Assembly: GCF_023167465.1 (NCBI RefSeq)
Contig: NZ_AP025698.1
Location: 744,001-808,000 of the forward strand
Length of the DNA: 64,000 nucleotides
Reading direction: 5' to 3'
Origin: Methanothermobacter tenebrarum
GTDB lineage: Archaea > Methanobacteriota > Methanobacteria > Methanobacteriales > DSM-23052
Shown here: positions 1 through 7,801 of the stretch, piece by piece
Layout: the number at the start of each line of letters is the position of its first letter
How positions within the stretch are numbered: the stretch's first letter is position 1
The notes under the pieces: generated by a model
What the model saw: the letters and a program-made list of their open reading frames with translations, nothing else
What the model was told of the DNA's origin: nothing
Databases searched by the model: none
Made by a program: the position numbers and the translations under genes

Positions 1-1
1 A

Positions 2-76
2 CTAAAGAGTGGATTGTCACATCCTATAATGTCCAGGATCTTCGAAACCGGAAGGATAGTGGGGGAGATTCGATGA
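2..76 (+). CDS. C-terminal fragment of an upstream gene (partial)
   Basis: The second forward frame is open from the window edge and ends with TGA at 74-76. It gives 24 protein-like residues ending FETGRIVGEIR. The stop overlaps the ATG of the next gene as ATGA, the usual translational coupling in this genome, so this is probably the tail of the preceding operon gene. The fragment is too short to name a family. The frame of the next gene is also open back to the edge, so an N-terminal extension of that gene is a less likely alternative. Confidence 0.4.
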   Translation, partial: LKSGLSHPIMSRIFETGRIVGEIR

Positions 77-1710
77 AATCTACAAAGGAGCAACCAGCCA
101 TGAAGTTTCCATCAGCACACGATAGGAAAATCCTCATACTCTTAGTTTCGATCGTTTCGATAATCACATATAAGCTCATAACAACACAAGATAGTATTGG
201 AGTATACTACTGGGATATATTCCTCTACCTTAATAATGCCCTCAGGATGGCCCATCTTGGCACCAGTGACACATTATACCTCCCACCCCTTTTACCAAGC
301 ATCCTATCAGTATTCTTCAGATTAGGATTCGTCAAAGAATACGTGCTCTTTATTGTCTGTGGAGCATTCTATATACTCGGGTCAGTTGGAATGTACCTCC
401 TCCTAAGGCTGAGATTTGACGAAATTGAAAGCCTCCTTGGGGCTTTAACCTTCGCATCCTTCACCCTGATATTGGCATGGGCCGTTACAGGCTCCACCGA
501 CGTTCCAGCTATATCATTATCAATATGGGCAATCTACTTGACACTCCTTGCCAAAAGAAAAGACAAGAGATTCTATTATCTGGCCTTCCCAGTGGCGATG
601 GCAGCCTTCCTCACAAGGTATGTTTCAGCCCTTATAATCATTCCCATTCTCCTTGTGATTATCATGGATACTAGGCCCAAGTTCCGTGAAATCACAGGGG
701 GTATAATCCTTGGAATCCTATTTTATTCACCATTTGGATTATTCTTTTACAGGAACCTCAAAGAGCCCCTACCATTCTTGGGCCAGTTCACAGCAACTGC
801 AAGCGGGTCAGTGACGGCAGTTAACCCTGGGTATAATCTTGACAGCCTATACTATCTTAAACACCTCCCAGAGTATCTTTCAAGTTTCCCCTCTGACAAT
901 TACATGTTAATTATTAACCCCTCAAGTGCGGGTCCAACCCCATTAGCATATCTTATACTGGCCATCCTAGCAGTCGGTATCATATTCTATATCATCCGCA
1001 ATAGGATGATATTAAATGGGCTGAGGACCAGAAGATTAATAGTCTTCCTTTTATTATCAGCTGCTTTAGTAGCCGTCTTCGGGAGGATATCCTATGCCCT
1101 GGCTGAAGTTTTAATCTTCCTCTGGGCCCTTAGCATATATTGGCTCTTAGAGGATCATAAGCCGGATAATCTTGACATTAACCTTGCCATGGTAACATGG
1201 TTCTTAGCATTCCTTTATATGCATAGTTTTCATCCCGTTAAAGTTGACAGGTATATTATAACAATTCTACCAGCCATTGCATATGCAATGCCCCTTAGCA
1301 TAAGTGAAATTTCGCAGACGCTAAAATTGGGGCGTGTCAGGCGCCTAATCCCCATCCTAGTCATGTTTTTGATGCTATCATCCGCAGCCTATTATATCCT
1401 TGGGATGCCAAGGGATTATCCTATCGTAGATGCTGAACATGAAGCAGCCCAATGGCTCAAAGCATATGACCCAAACTACCATGATAAAGTGATAGCATCT
1501 GATAGAGGCCCTGCATTCACATGGTACCTTAAAGATTATGTTTTCACAAGGAGAATCAATAAGAATAATACTGAACTCTCCTATAGGCTATTCTACGAGC
1601 TCAAACCAGACTATTATATATACTGGTCAACCACCCAACCAAAGATACACGGTTACAGGATAATCTATAATAATAGTGGTGTGATAATCGCCGAGAAAAT
1701 CCCCCAATAA
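73..1710 (+). CDS. Multi-pass membrane glycosyltransferase (PMT/ArnT-like, GT-C fold)
   Basis: A 545-residue protein with about ten or more hydrophobic segments and short polar loops, typical of GT-C enzymes that transfer a sugar from a lipid-phosphate donor on the outer face of the membrane. The first loop after helix 1 has acidic residues (YYWDIFLYLNNAL, about residues 47-59) where PMT/ArnT enzymes keep catalytic Asp or Glu. The C-terminal soluble part contains DRGPAFTWYLKDYVFTRR, also common in this class. ATG is preceded by GGGGGAG and overlaps the previous stop. The gene heads a run of five glycan genes, with a dolichyl-phosphate-sugar synthase homologue two genes later as a possible donor source. 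The substrate cannot be read from sequence. Confidence 0.7.
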   Translation: MKSTKEQPAMKFPSAHDRKILILLVSIVSIITYKLITTQDSIGVYYWDIFLYLNNALRMAHLGTSDTLYLPPLLPSILSVFFRLGFVKEYVLFIVCGAFYILGSVGMYLLLRLRFDEIESLLGALTFASFTLILAWAVTGSTDVPAISLSIWAIYLTLLAKRKDKRFYYLAFPVAMAAFLTRYVSALIIIPILLVIIMDTRPKFREITGGIILGILFYSPFGLFFYRNLKEPLPFLGQFTATASGSVTAVNPGYNLDSLYYLKHLPEYLSSFPSDNYMLIINPSSAGPTPLAYLILAILAVGIIFYIIRNRMILNGLRTRRLIVFLLLSAALVAVFGRISYALAEVLIFLWALSIYWLLEDHKPDNLDINLAMVTWFLAFLYMHSFHPVKVDRYIITILPAIAYAMPLSISEISQTLKLGRVRRLIPILVMFLMLSSAAYYILGMPRDYPIVDAEHEAAQWLKAYDPNYHDKVIASDRGPAFTWYLKDYVFTRRINKNNTELSYRLFYELKPDYYIYWSTTQPKIHGYRIIYNNSGVIIAEKIPQ

Positions 1711-1806
1711 TACTAAATATGTTAAGATTTTATATTGGGACATAAATAGTGTTAGGCGGGTTTGAACACCCCACCAGAGGATACTATAGAGGAGGGAAAA
1801 AATAGT

Positions 1807-2745
1807 ATGGAAACACAGAGGATACTCGTAACCGGAGGAGCCGGGTTCATAGGAACCAACCTTGTTAACGAACTTAAAAGGAGAGGCCATGAGGTCATAG
1901 CCTTGGATCTTATGCATACAAGCCGTGAAGATTATGTGAGGGCTGATGTGAGGGAATACAGGCAACTTGAAAGAGTATTTGAGGATTATGAGTTTGACTA
2001 CGTTTATCATCTAGCAGCAGAATATGGTAGATGGAATGGCGAAGCATACTATGAAAACCTCTGGAGGACCAACGTCATCGGGACAAAGAACATTATAAGA
2101 TTGCAAGAAAAACTAGGCTTTAGGATGATATTCTTCTCCTCAGCTGAAGTCTACGGAGACTATACCGGAGTCATGACAGAGGATGTTATGGAGAAGAATC
2201 CCATAAAGGACACCTATCAGATGAACGACTATGCCATGACCAAATGGGTTGGAGAGCTCATGTGCATGAACTCAGCAAAGATGTTCGGCACAGAAACCGT
2301 GAGGGTGAGACCCGTCAACTGTTACGGGCCCCATGAAAAATACACACCATACAAGGGGTTCATACCCATCTTCATATACCATGCACTACATGACAAACCC
2401 TACACAGTCTACAAGGGCCATAAGCGTATAATAGATTATGTGGACGATTCTGTTAGGACCTTCGCCAATATAGTGGATAATTTCATCCCAGGAGAGGTTT
2501 ATAATGTTGGCGGCCGCCCCGAGTGGGAACATGATATAAAAGAATATTCTGACATGATCCTAGAGACTGTTGGAAGAGATGATTCAATCGTAACCTATAA
2601 AGAGGCCGAAGCCTTCACAACAAAGGTTAAACGTGTTGACTGTTCCAAGGCCGAGCGGGACCTTAAACACGACCCGAAGGTGCCCCCAGAGGAGGGTATA
2701 AGGCGTACGGTCGAGTGGATGAAATGGTACTACCGGATAGAATAA
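1807..2745 (+). CDS. NAD-dependent nucleotide-sugar epimerase/dehydratase (extended SDR)
   Basis: The N-terminus ILVTGGAGFIGTN is the Rossmann GxxGxxG nucleotide-binding motif. A later serine and YAMTK (YxxxK, about residue 140) are the SDR catalytic set, and VRPVNCYGPHE is typical of GalE/RmlB-like enzymes. It acts on an NDP-sugar in the cytoplasm and probably supplies an activated sugar to the neighbouring transferases. A TTG 15 codons upstream is in frame, but ATG at 1807 is preferred because it starts the canonical fold and follows GGAGGG at about 1791. It lies between two glycosyltransferase genes in a tight operon. The exact reaction (4-epimerase or dehydratase) is unresolved. Confidence 0.8.
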   Translation: METQRILVTGGAGFIGTNLVNELKRRGHEVIALDLMHTSREDYVRADVREYRQLERVFEDYEFDYVYHLAAEYGRWNGEAYYENLWRTNVIGTKNIIRLQEKLGFRMIFFSSAEVYGDYTGVMTEDVMEKNPIKDTYQMNDYAMTKWVGELMCMNSAKMFGTETVRVRPVNCYGPHEKYTPYKGFIPIFIYHALHDKPYTVYKGHKRIIDYVDDSVRTFANIVDNFIPGEVYNVGGRPEWEHDIKEYSDMILETVGRDDSIVTYKEAEAFTTKVKRVDCSKAERDLKHDPKVPPEEGIRRTVEWMKWYYRIE

Positions 2746-2759
2746 CCTGGAGATAAAAG

Positions 2760-3641
2760 ATGAGGATAGCGGCCCTGATACCAGCATATAATGAGGAACT
2801 AACTATTGGAACCATAGTACTCTTATGTAAAGAGTATGTGGATGAGATTATCGTCGTGGATGACGGCAGCACCGACAGGACAGCTAGGATAGCCGAGGCG
2901 GCCGGTGCAAAGGTTATAAGACACGATAGGAACAAGGGTAAGGGTGCTGCGCTTAAAACAGGTTTCAAGGCAACTAATGCTGATATAATAGTGACATTGG
3001 ATGGTGACGGACAACACAACCCCCAGGAGATACCTAAACTCGTACAGCCCATAATAGATGGCATAGCAGATATCGTCAATGGTAGTCGTTACCTATCAGG
3101 GGCGGATAAGAACACACCATTCTATAGGAGGATTGGACAGAAGATACTTGACAAGGCAACAAACATTACAACTAGACTAGACATAACAGACACACAAAGC
3201 GGCTTCAGGGCATTCTCAAGGGACACAATCCCATACTTCAAGTTTAAAGAGGATGGGTTTGCAATAGAAAGTGAAATGCTATCAGACGCCGCCGAATCAA
3301 ACCTTAGAATAGTCGAGGTTGAAATCGGCGTCACATATGATGTTGAAGGTTCCACTAAACACCCCCTAAGTCATGGAGCCTCAGTACTCTACAGGATAAT
3401 CAGGGACATGGAACTGAGACGCCCATTATACTATTTCACATTCCCAGGATTGATAATAGCACTTATCGGAGCCATCCTCACATTAATATTCCTACGCGAT
3501 TACATCATGGGAAAAAGTATCCACATGGGGCCGACCATACTAGCAATAATGCTAACATTATTCGGGACATTCTTCATGTTCACAGGCATAATACTAGATT
3601 CCATGAAGAAGATGATTATAGAATATGCCCAGAAAAGATGA
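2760..3641 (+). CDS. GT2 glycosyltransferase, dolichyl-phosphate sugar synthase type, membrane-anchored
   Basis: Residues 1-210 form a GT-A domain: IPAYNEELTIG at the start, VVDDGSTDRT for the nucleotide, TLDGDGQHNP carrying the metal-binding DxD, and a QSGFRAFSR acceptor-side motif. Two hydrophobic segments at about residues 222-275 anchor it to the membrane. This is the layout of DPM1-like enzymes that move a hexose from UDP or GDP to a polyprenyl phosphate. The product could be the donor for the GT-C enzyme encoded first in the operon. ATG at 2760 follows a GGAG site 14 nt after the upstream stop. Confidence 0.8.
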   Translation: MRIAALIPAYNEELTIGTIVLLCKEYVDEIIVVDDGSTDRTARIAEAAGAKVIRHDRNKGKGAALKTGFKATNADIIVTLDGDGQHNPQEIPKLVQPIIDGIADIVNGSRYLSGADKNTPFYRRIGQKILDKATNITTRLDITDTQSGFRAFSRDTIPYFKFKEDGFAIESEMLSDAAESNLRIVEVEIGVTYDVEGSTKHPLSHGASVLYRIIRDMELRRPLYYFTFPGLIIALIGAILTLIFLRDYIMGKSIHMGPTILAIMLTLFGTFFMFTGIILDSMKKMIIEYAQKR

Positions 3642-3659
3642 TAAAGAGGTTGATGATCT

Positions 3660-4652
3660 ATGGAAGATATCAAAGTATATGATGGTAAATGCGTGCTTGT
3701 AACAGGAGGCGCTGGTTGCATTGGCAGCAACCTCTCAAGGCGACTCGGCGAAGCCGGGGCGCATGTGATAATCCTGGATAACCTATCATCAGGTTATGAG
3801 TGGAATATCCCAGTAATGGAGAATATAGAATTCATAAGAGGGGATATACTCGATGATGAGATCCTGAAAAGAGTCTACAAGGAAAGACCAGATTATGTTT
3901 TCCACCTCGCAGCCCACTTCGCCAACCAGAACAGTGTAGACCACCCCGAGGAGGACCTGCTAGTTAATGGACTCGGCACCCTGAAAGTCCTAGAATACGC
4001 CCAGCTCATCGGCGTTGAACGCTTCATCTATTCATCATCCGGCTGCGGCGTCTACGGCCTAGACTCCAAGATACCATTCAAAGAAGATGACATTTCAATC
4101 TCACTACACACACCATACCAGGTGACAAAACTCCTAGGAGAATTATACACCAACTACTTCCACAACCTCTATGACCTCCCAATAGTCAATGCAAGATTCT
4201 TCAACGTCTACGGACCAGGAGAAGTCCCAGGGAAATACCGGAACGTCATACCAAACTTCTTCTACTGGGCCATGAACAACCAACCCCTACCAATAACCGG
4301 AGACGGTACAGAGACAAGGGACTGGACATTCGTAGATGATATAATAAACGGTCTAATAGCCATGGGAGCCCGCGAAAAAGCAATAGGAGAAGCCATAAAC
4401 CTAGGATCTGGAGAAGAACACCAGGTAATAGAAATGGCCAACATCATCAATGAACTCACAGGAAACAAGGCAGGTATAGTTTACAAGCCGAGAAGAGAAT
4501 GGGATGCTAAAACCCGCCTACTATCATCCATAGAAAAGGCAAAAAAACTCCTAGATTATGAGCCAATGACAACATTCAGGGAAGGATTAGAGAAAACCCA
4601 CCAATGGTTCAAGGAAAACTGGGAACTCATACAAGAAAGCGCTGAATTCTAG
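3660..4652 (+). CDS. NAD-dependent nucleotide-sugar epimerase (extended SDR)
   Basis: A 330-residue extended SDR with VLVTGGAGCIGSN at about residue 13, a conserved FHLAAH segment, SSSGCGVYG, YQVTK as the YxxxK catalytic pair and ARFFNVYGPGE near the substrate pocket. These features match UDP-glucose 4-epimerase and dTDP-glucose dehydratase-like enzymes. A second, diverged epimerase lies two genes upstream, so the operon probably makes more than one modified sugar. It is co-transcribed, 18 nt after the GT2 gene, with a GAGGTTGATG ribosome site. The sugar is unknown. Confidence 0.8.
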   Translation: MEDIKVYDGKCVLVTGGAGCIGSNLSRRLGEAGAHVIILDNLSSGYEWNIPVMENIEFIRGDILDDEILKRVYKERPDYVFHLAAHFANQNSVDHPEEDLLVNGLGTLKVLEYAQLIGVERFIYSSSGCGVYGLDSKIPFKEDDISISLHTPYQVTKLLGELYTNYFHNLYDLPIVNARFFNVYGPGEVPGKYRNVIPNFFYWAMNNQPLPITGDGTETRDWTFVDDIINGLIAMGAREKAIGEAINLGSGEEHQVIEMANIINELTGNKAGIVYKPRREWDAKTRLLSSIEKAKKLLDYEPMTTFREGLEKTHQWFKENWELIQESAEF

Positions 4653-4664
4653 ACCGGTGAAGAC

Positions 4665-5846
4665 ATGAAAATACTCCTAATACAAGAATCCGATTGGATC
4701 GCAAGAAACCCCCACCAACAACACCACCTCATTGACCGTCTAAGCCTCAGAGGACACAGGATAAAAGTCATAGACTACCCCATCGATTGGAGGAAAAACG
4801 AGCCAAGGGGACTCATCTACCCCAGGAGGCTCTTCAAGGGCGCTTGGAAGGTTAAACCAGAGGCCAAAATCGACGTGATAAGACCCAGCATATTAAAATT
4901 GCCAATCCTAGATTACCTCTCAATACCCATCACCCACAGCCTAGAGATAAAAAAACAAATCCAAAAATTCAAACCAGACATCATAGTAGGATTCGGGATA
5001 ATCAACACTTACATAGGATTAAAAGAGGCCAAAAAAAGGGGCATACCATTTGTATATTATCCCATTGACGTCCTATACACGCTCATCCCAGAGAAGACCC
5101 TACAGGCCATTGGCAGATGGCTGATGAAAAAGATTCTAAGATCCGCAGACCTCGTGATCACTATAAACAAGCGGCTAAGACAATTAATGATAGAAATGGG
5201 CGCGAACCCCCATGATACGATAGTCATAGAAGCCGGTATAGACCTTGAAAAGTTCAACCCCAGCCTAGACGGGTCCAAAATAAGAAAAAAATACAATATA
5301 AAGGATGATGAAATACTATTATTCTTCATGGGCTACCTCTATGAATTCTCAGGTTTAAAAGAATTAGCCCTTGAAATGGCCAAGAAGAACCACCCACGGA
5401 TTAAACTCATGATAGTGGGTGAAGGCGACGCCTACAATGACCTCAAGAATATAAAGGACGAAAACGGCCTCAAAAACCTTATACTCGTGGGGAGCCAACC
5501 CTATGATAGGATACCTGAGTTCTTAGCGGCGGCTGACATCTGCATACTACCAGCCCGCAGAGAAGAGAAGATAATGCAAGATATCGTGCCGATAAAAATC
5601 TACGAGTATCTTGCAATGGCCAAACCAGTTATAGCCACAGGATTCCCAGGTATAAAAATGGAGTTCGGCGAAGACAATGGAATACACTACATAGAAAAAC
5701 CAGAGGACGTGCTCACAGTAGCCAGCGAACTTGCAACTGGCGACCTCCAAGGTGAAGGGATGAAAGGTAGAAGGTTTGTTGAATCCAACGACTGGGAGGT
5801 CATAACGGACAAATTCGAAGAAACACTTAAAAAATTAGTGATTTAA
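4665..5846 (+). CDS. GT4-family glycosyltransferase
   Basis: A 393-residue GT-B protein. The C-terminal Rossmann half has the GT4 signature: FMGYLYEFSGLKEL, LMIVGEGDAY, an AAADICILPAR loop and KIYEYLAMAKPVIAT carrying the nucleotide-sugar-binding EX7E glutamates (about residues 315-325). It is soluble and probably acts at the cytoplasmic membrane on a lipid-linked glycan. It ends the glycan operon. Its TAA stop at 5844-5846 touches the discriminator base of the convergent tRNA-Thr, so no intergenic space is left. Confidence 0.8.
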   Translation: MKILLIQESDWIARNPHQQHHLIDRLSLRGHRIKVIDYPIDWRKNEPRGLIYPRRLFKGAWKVKPEAKIDVIRPSILKLPILDYLSIPITHSLEIKKQIQKFKPDIIVGFGIINTYIGLKEAKKRGIPFVYYPIDVLYTLIPEKTLQAIGRWLMKKILRSADLVITINKRLRQLMIEMGANPHDTIVIEAGIDLEKFNPSLDGSKIRKKYNIKDDEILLFFMGYLYEFSGLKELALEMAKKNHPRIKLMIVGEGDAYNDLKNIKDENGLKNLILVGSQPYDRIPEFLAAADICILPARREEKIMQDIVPIKIYEYLAMAKPVIATGFPGIKMEFGEDNGIHYIEKPEDVLTVASELATGDLQGEGMKGRRFVESNDWEVITDKFEETLKKLVI

Positions 5847-5919
5847 GCCCCGGGCGGGGATTGAACCCGCGACCACGGGATTACGAGTCCCGCGCTCTAC
5901 CAGACTGAGCTACCGGGGC
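5846..5919 (-). tRNA. tRNA-Thr, anticodon CGT
   Basis: On the minus strand the sequence folds into a full cloverleaf: 7-bp acceptor stem GCCCCGG/CCGGGGC, D arm GCTC...GAGC, anticodon stem CGGGA/TCCCG with loop CTCGTAA (anticodon CGT, codon ACG), and T arm GCGGG-TTCAATC-CCCGC. The discriminator is T, and 3' CCA is not encoded. There is no space for a separate promoter: the upstream metallo-beta-lactamase-fold reading frame runs 39 nt into the tRNA. It is probably cut from a connectase-MBL-tRNA transcript. Confidence 0.95.
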
Positions 5920-6730
5920 CCCCCTGTAACCATAATCGTCCAAGGTTAACTGATGATCTGTTAACTGTTCCAAGTCTATGCACATTCCATCCCTTGCAGC
6001 TATGACCCTCGTATCTGTATCTTCCTGTACTCTGAGGGCTTCACCATCTGGATCGTTAAATATCATCTTCATGCCAAGGTGGGTCATTATTGCAAGTTTG
6101 GGTTTCACATTCTCTATGAGGAGTTTGAAATCATCTGAGCACATATGCCCCCTTATATGTTCATTATCCGGTCTTATAACACTTGCTATTAGGACGTCGG
6201 CTCCACGATGATATGAGCCGAGTTCATTGAAATAGGCCGTGTCTGATGTATATGATATAGTTATCCTTGGGGTTTGGAACTTGAAACCTATACATGTGGG
6301 GTCCCCATGTATGGTTTTTGTGGCTGTGATCTTTATATTGTCTAGTTTTGTTGTCTCACCATCCTCTAGTATTATGTTTTCTGTTTTGCTTAGATGATAC
6401 TTGGATATGCAAGGACCCCAATCCTTGTAACCTTTTATGACGCTGAGGCTCCCTATTACTGTCCCCTTGCTTCTGGTCATCCCCCTTGTCATGGCTTCGA
6501 TGAGAACTTCAGCGTCTGTGTAATGGTCAGTGTGTGAATGTGATACTATTATAGCGTCTAGTCTTCGGGGGTTTAGGCCGAATTGATATGATCTTATCAA
6601 TGCTCCTGGTCCGGGGTCTATATGGATGTTTTTACCCTCGAGGTTGTCTATCCTTAAACCGCCGGTCATCCTCTTTTGTGTTATGGTGGCGAAATCGTCC
6701 ACCACCACTTCCTAGGAATGTTAGTTTCAT
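5881..6730 (-). CDS. Metallo-beta-lactamase-fold hydrolase, probable +1 frameshift near the N-terminus
   Basis: The zinc site HSHTDH lies in IIVSHSHTDHYTD, and the later TKTIHGD, SDTAYF and MTHLGMK segments are the other MBL metal ligands, so this is a hydrolase of the RNase Z/UlaG-like superfamily with unknown substrate. The long open frame can only begin at GTG codons at 6708-6700 with a non-family start. An ATG at 6730 in another frame, behind a GGTTGTGATT ribosome site 17 nt after the connectase stop, gives the expected MKLTFLGSGGGRF start. Removing one base from the TTT at 6694-6692 joins the two frames. The 3' end reads into the tRNA-Thr gene and stops in its anticodon region. Confidence 0.8.
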
Positions 6731-6746
6731 GGTCAATCACAACCCT

Positions 6747-7670
6747 TCATGTTCTGCAGAGTATAACGTTACATTGTAGTGGGATTTTTTTATCTTTTAT
6801 TTGCAGGTTTTCATCCTCTATAACGACGAGATCGCCCACGTTGACTTTTCCAGGTTTTTCTTTTAGCATTAGCACGTTTTCCCCGGGTTTGGCGACCCTT
6901 TTCCATTTTATGTTGAAGGCTTCTACATTGGGGGCTAATTTTACCTCGATTTTGTCATTGTCTATGTTTATCACTTGTCCAACTTTCCCTTCCTTGATTA
7001 TCTTTGATGCCATTTTTATCTGTTCACTCCTTTTTATGAGTTCCCTTTGTAATTTGGCCCTCCATTTTTGGAGTGTTTTCACATCCCTTAGAATGGTTTC
7101 TCTGAGCAGTCTGTGAGCTTCTCTTTTATCTAACCTTGGAGTTTTTATGTACATGTCATATTCTGGGCTTATGGTTGGTGTCCTGGCCGCGACCTCTTCT
7201 AATACTCTCTTTAGGAGTTTTGAGACTTCTTTTAGGCTTGTTTTTTTCTTCCAATATTTCTTTAGTAGTTTGCTGGCGAGTTTTTTTGTTATCTTATTCC
7301 CGAATATTACAATGGAACTCTCACCCTTCTCAAACTTGGTTATATTGGATCCTATAAGTTCTATCACCTGGTATGCTCCTGTAGTGGCGTATATTCTCCT
7401 TCTCTTAGCCTCGAAGGGTGTTTTAAAGCTCACTTCACCTACTACAATGTCTCCGATGCTTCGAACCTTCCTGGCATCATCTGTTATATTTAATGTTATG
7501 CCAAGTTGCTCGGCCCTACTTCTCAGTTCCTCCTCTGTTTTGATATTACCCTCATATAATTCCCTTTCGAGTTCCCTTCTATTCTGGGCGCTCCCCAGGT
7601 ATGCTATTTTTCTCCTGTCACCTATTATTACACAGCCTTTACTACTCACATAGGTTATTATAAGGCTCAT
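6747..7670 (-). CDS. Connectase homologue (DUF2121), proteasome-beta-related protein ligase
   Basis: Residues 1-195 match the DUF2121 family as I remember M. jannaschii MJ0548: a short N-terminus then KGCVIIGDRR, LERELYEGNI, a VVGEVS...KRRRIYATTGAY block, SSIVIFGNK and VAARTPTIS. Published work names this family connectase: it is related to proteasome beta subunits and joins peptides through an N-terminal nucleophile, with the methyltransferase subunit MtrA as a reported natural target. Here residue 2 is Ser (MSLIITY), which would be the free N-terminal nucleophile after Met removal (inference). Residues about 205-307 form an extra basic helical segment plus a beta-rich tail that the short M. 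jannaschii form appears to lack. It leads a minus-strand operon with the MBL protein and tRNA-Thr. Confidence 0.82.
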   Translation of the reverse strand: MSLIITYVSSKGCVIIGDRRKIAYLGSAQNRRELERELYEGNIKTEEELRSRAEQLGITLNITDDARKVRSIGDIVVGEVSFKTPFEAKRRRIYATTGAYQVIELIGSNITKFEKGESSIVIFGNKITKKLASKLLKKYWKKKTSLKEVSKLLKRVLEEVAARTPTISPEYDMYIKTPRLDKREAHRLLRETILRDVKTLQKWRAKLQRELIKRSEQIKMASKIIKEGKVGQVINIDNDKIEVKLAPNVEAFNIKWKRVAKPGENVLMLKEKPGKVNVGDLVVIEDENLQIKDKKIPLQCNVILCRT

Positions 7671-7759
7671 CTATGGGTCACCTATCCACATTTGAATTGG
7701 ATGATCATACTCTGAGAGGTGTTGACTCTCCCCCTTTTGGGAAGTATTTTATCAGAAGA

Positions 7760-7770
7760 TTTATATATAT
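7760..7770 (+). promoter_or_regulatory. TATA box for the YyaL/DUF255 gene
   Basis: TTTATATATAT lies about 36 bp before the ATG, so transcription would start near 7793, with the ribosome site AGGAG at 7789 marking the 5' edge of the leader. The connectase gene diverges on the other side of the same 131-bp interval. Confidence 0.6.
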
Positions 7771-7801
7771 TGTATCCAGTTATGTCCTAGGAGAATTTTA
7801 A

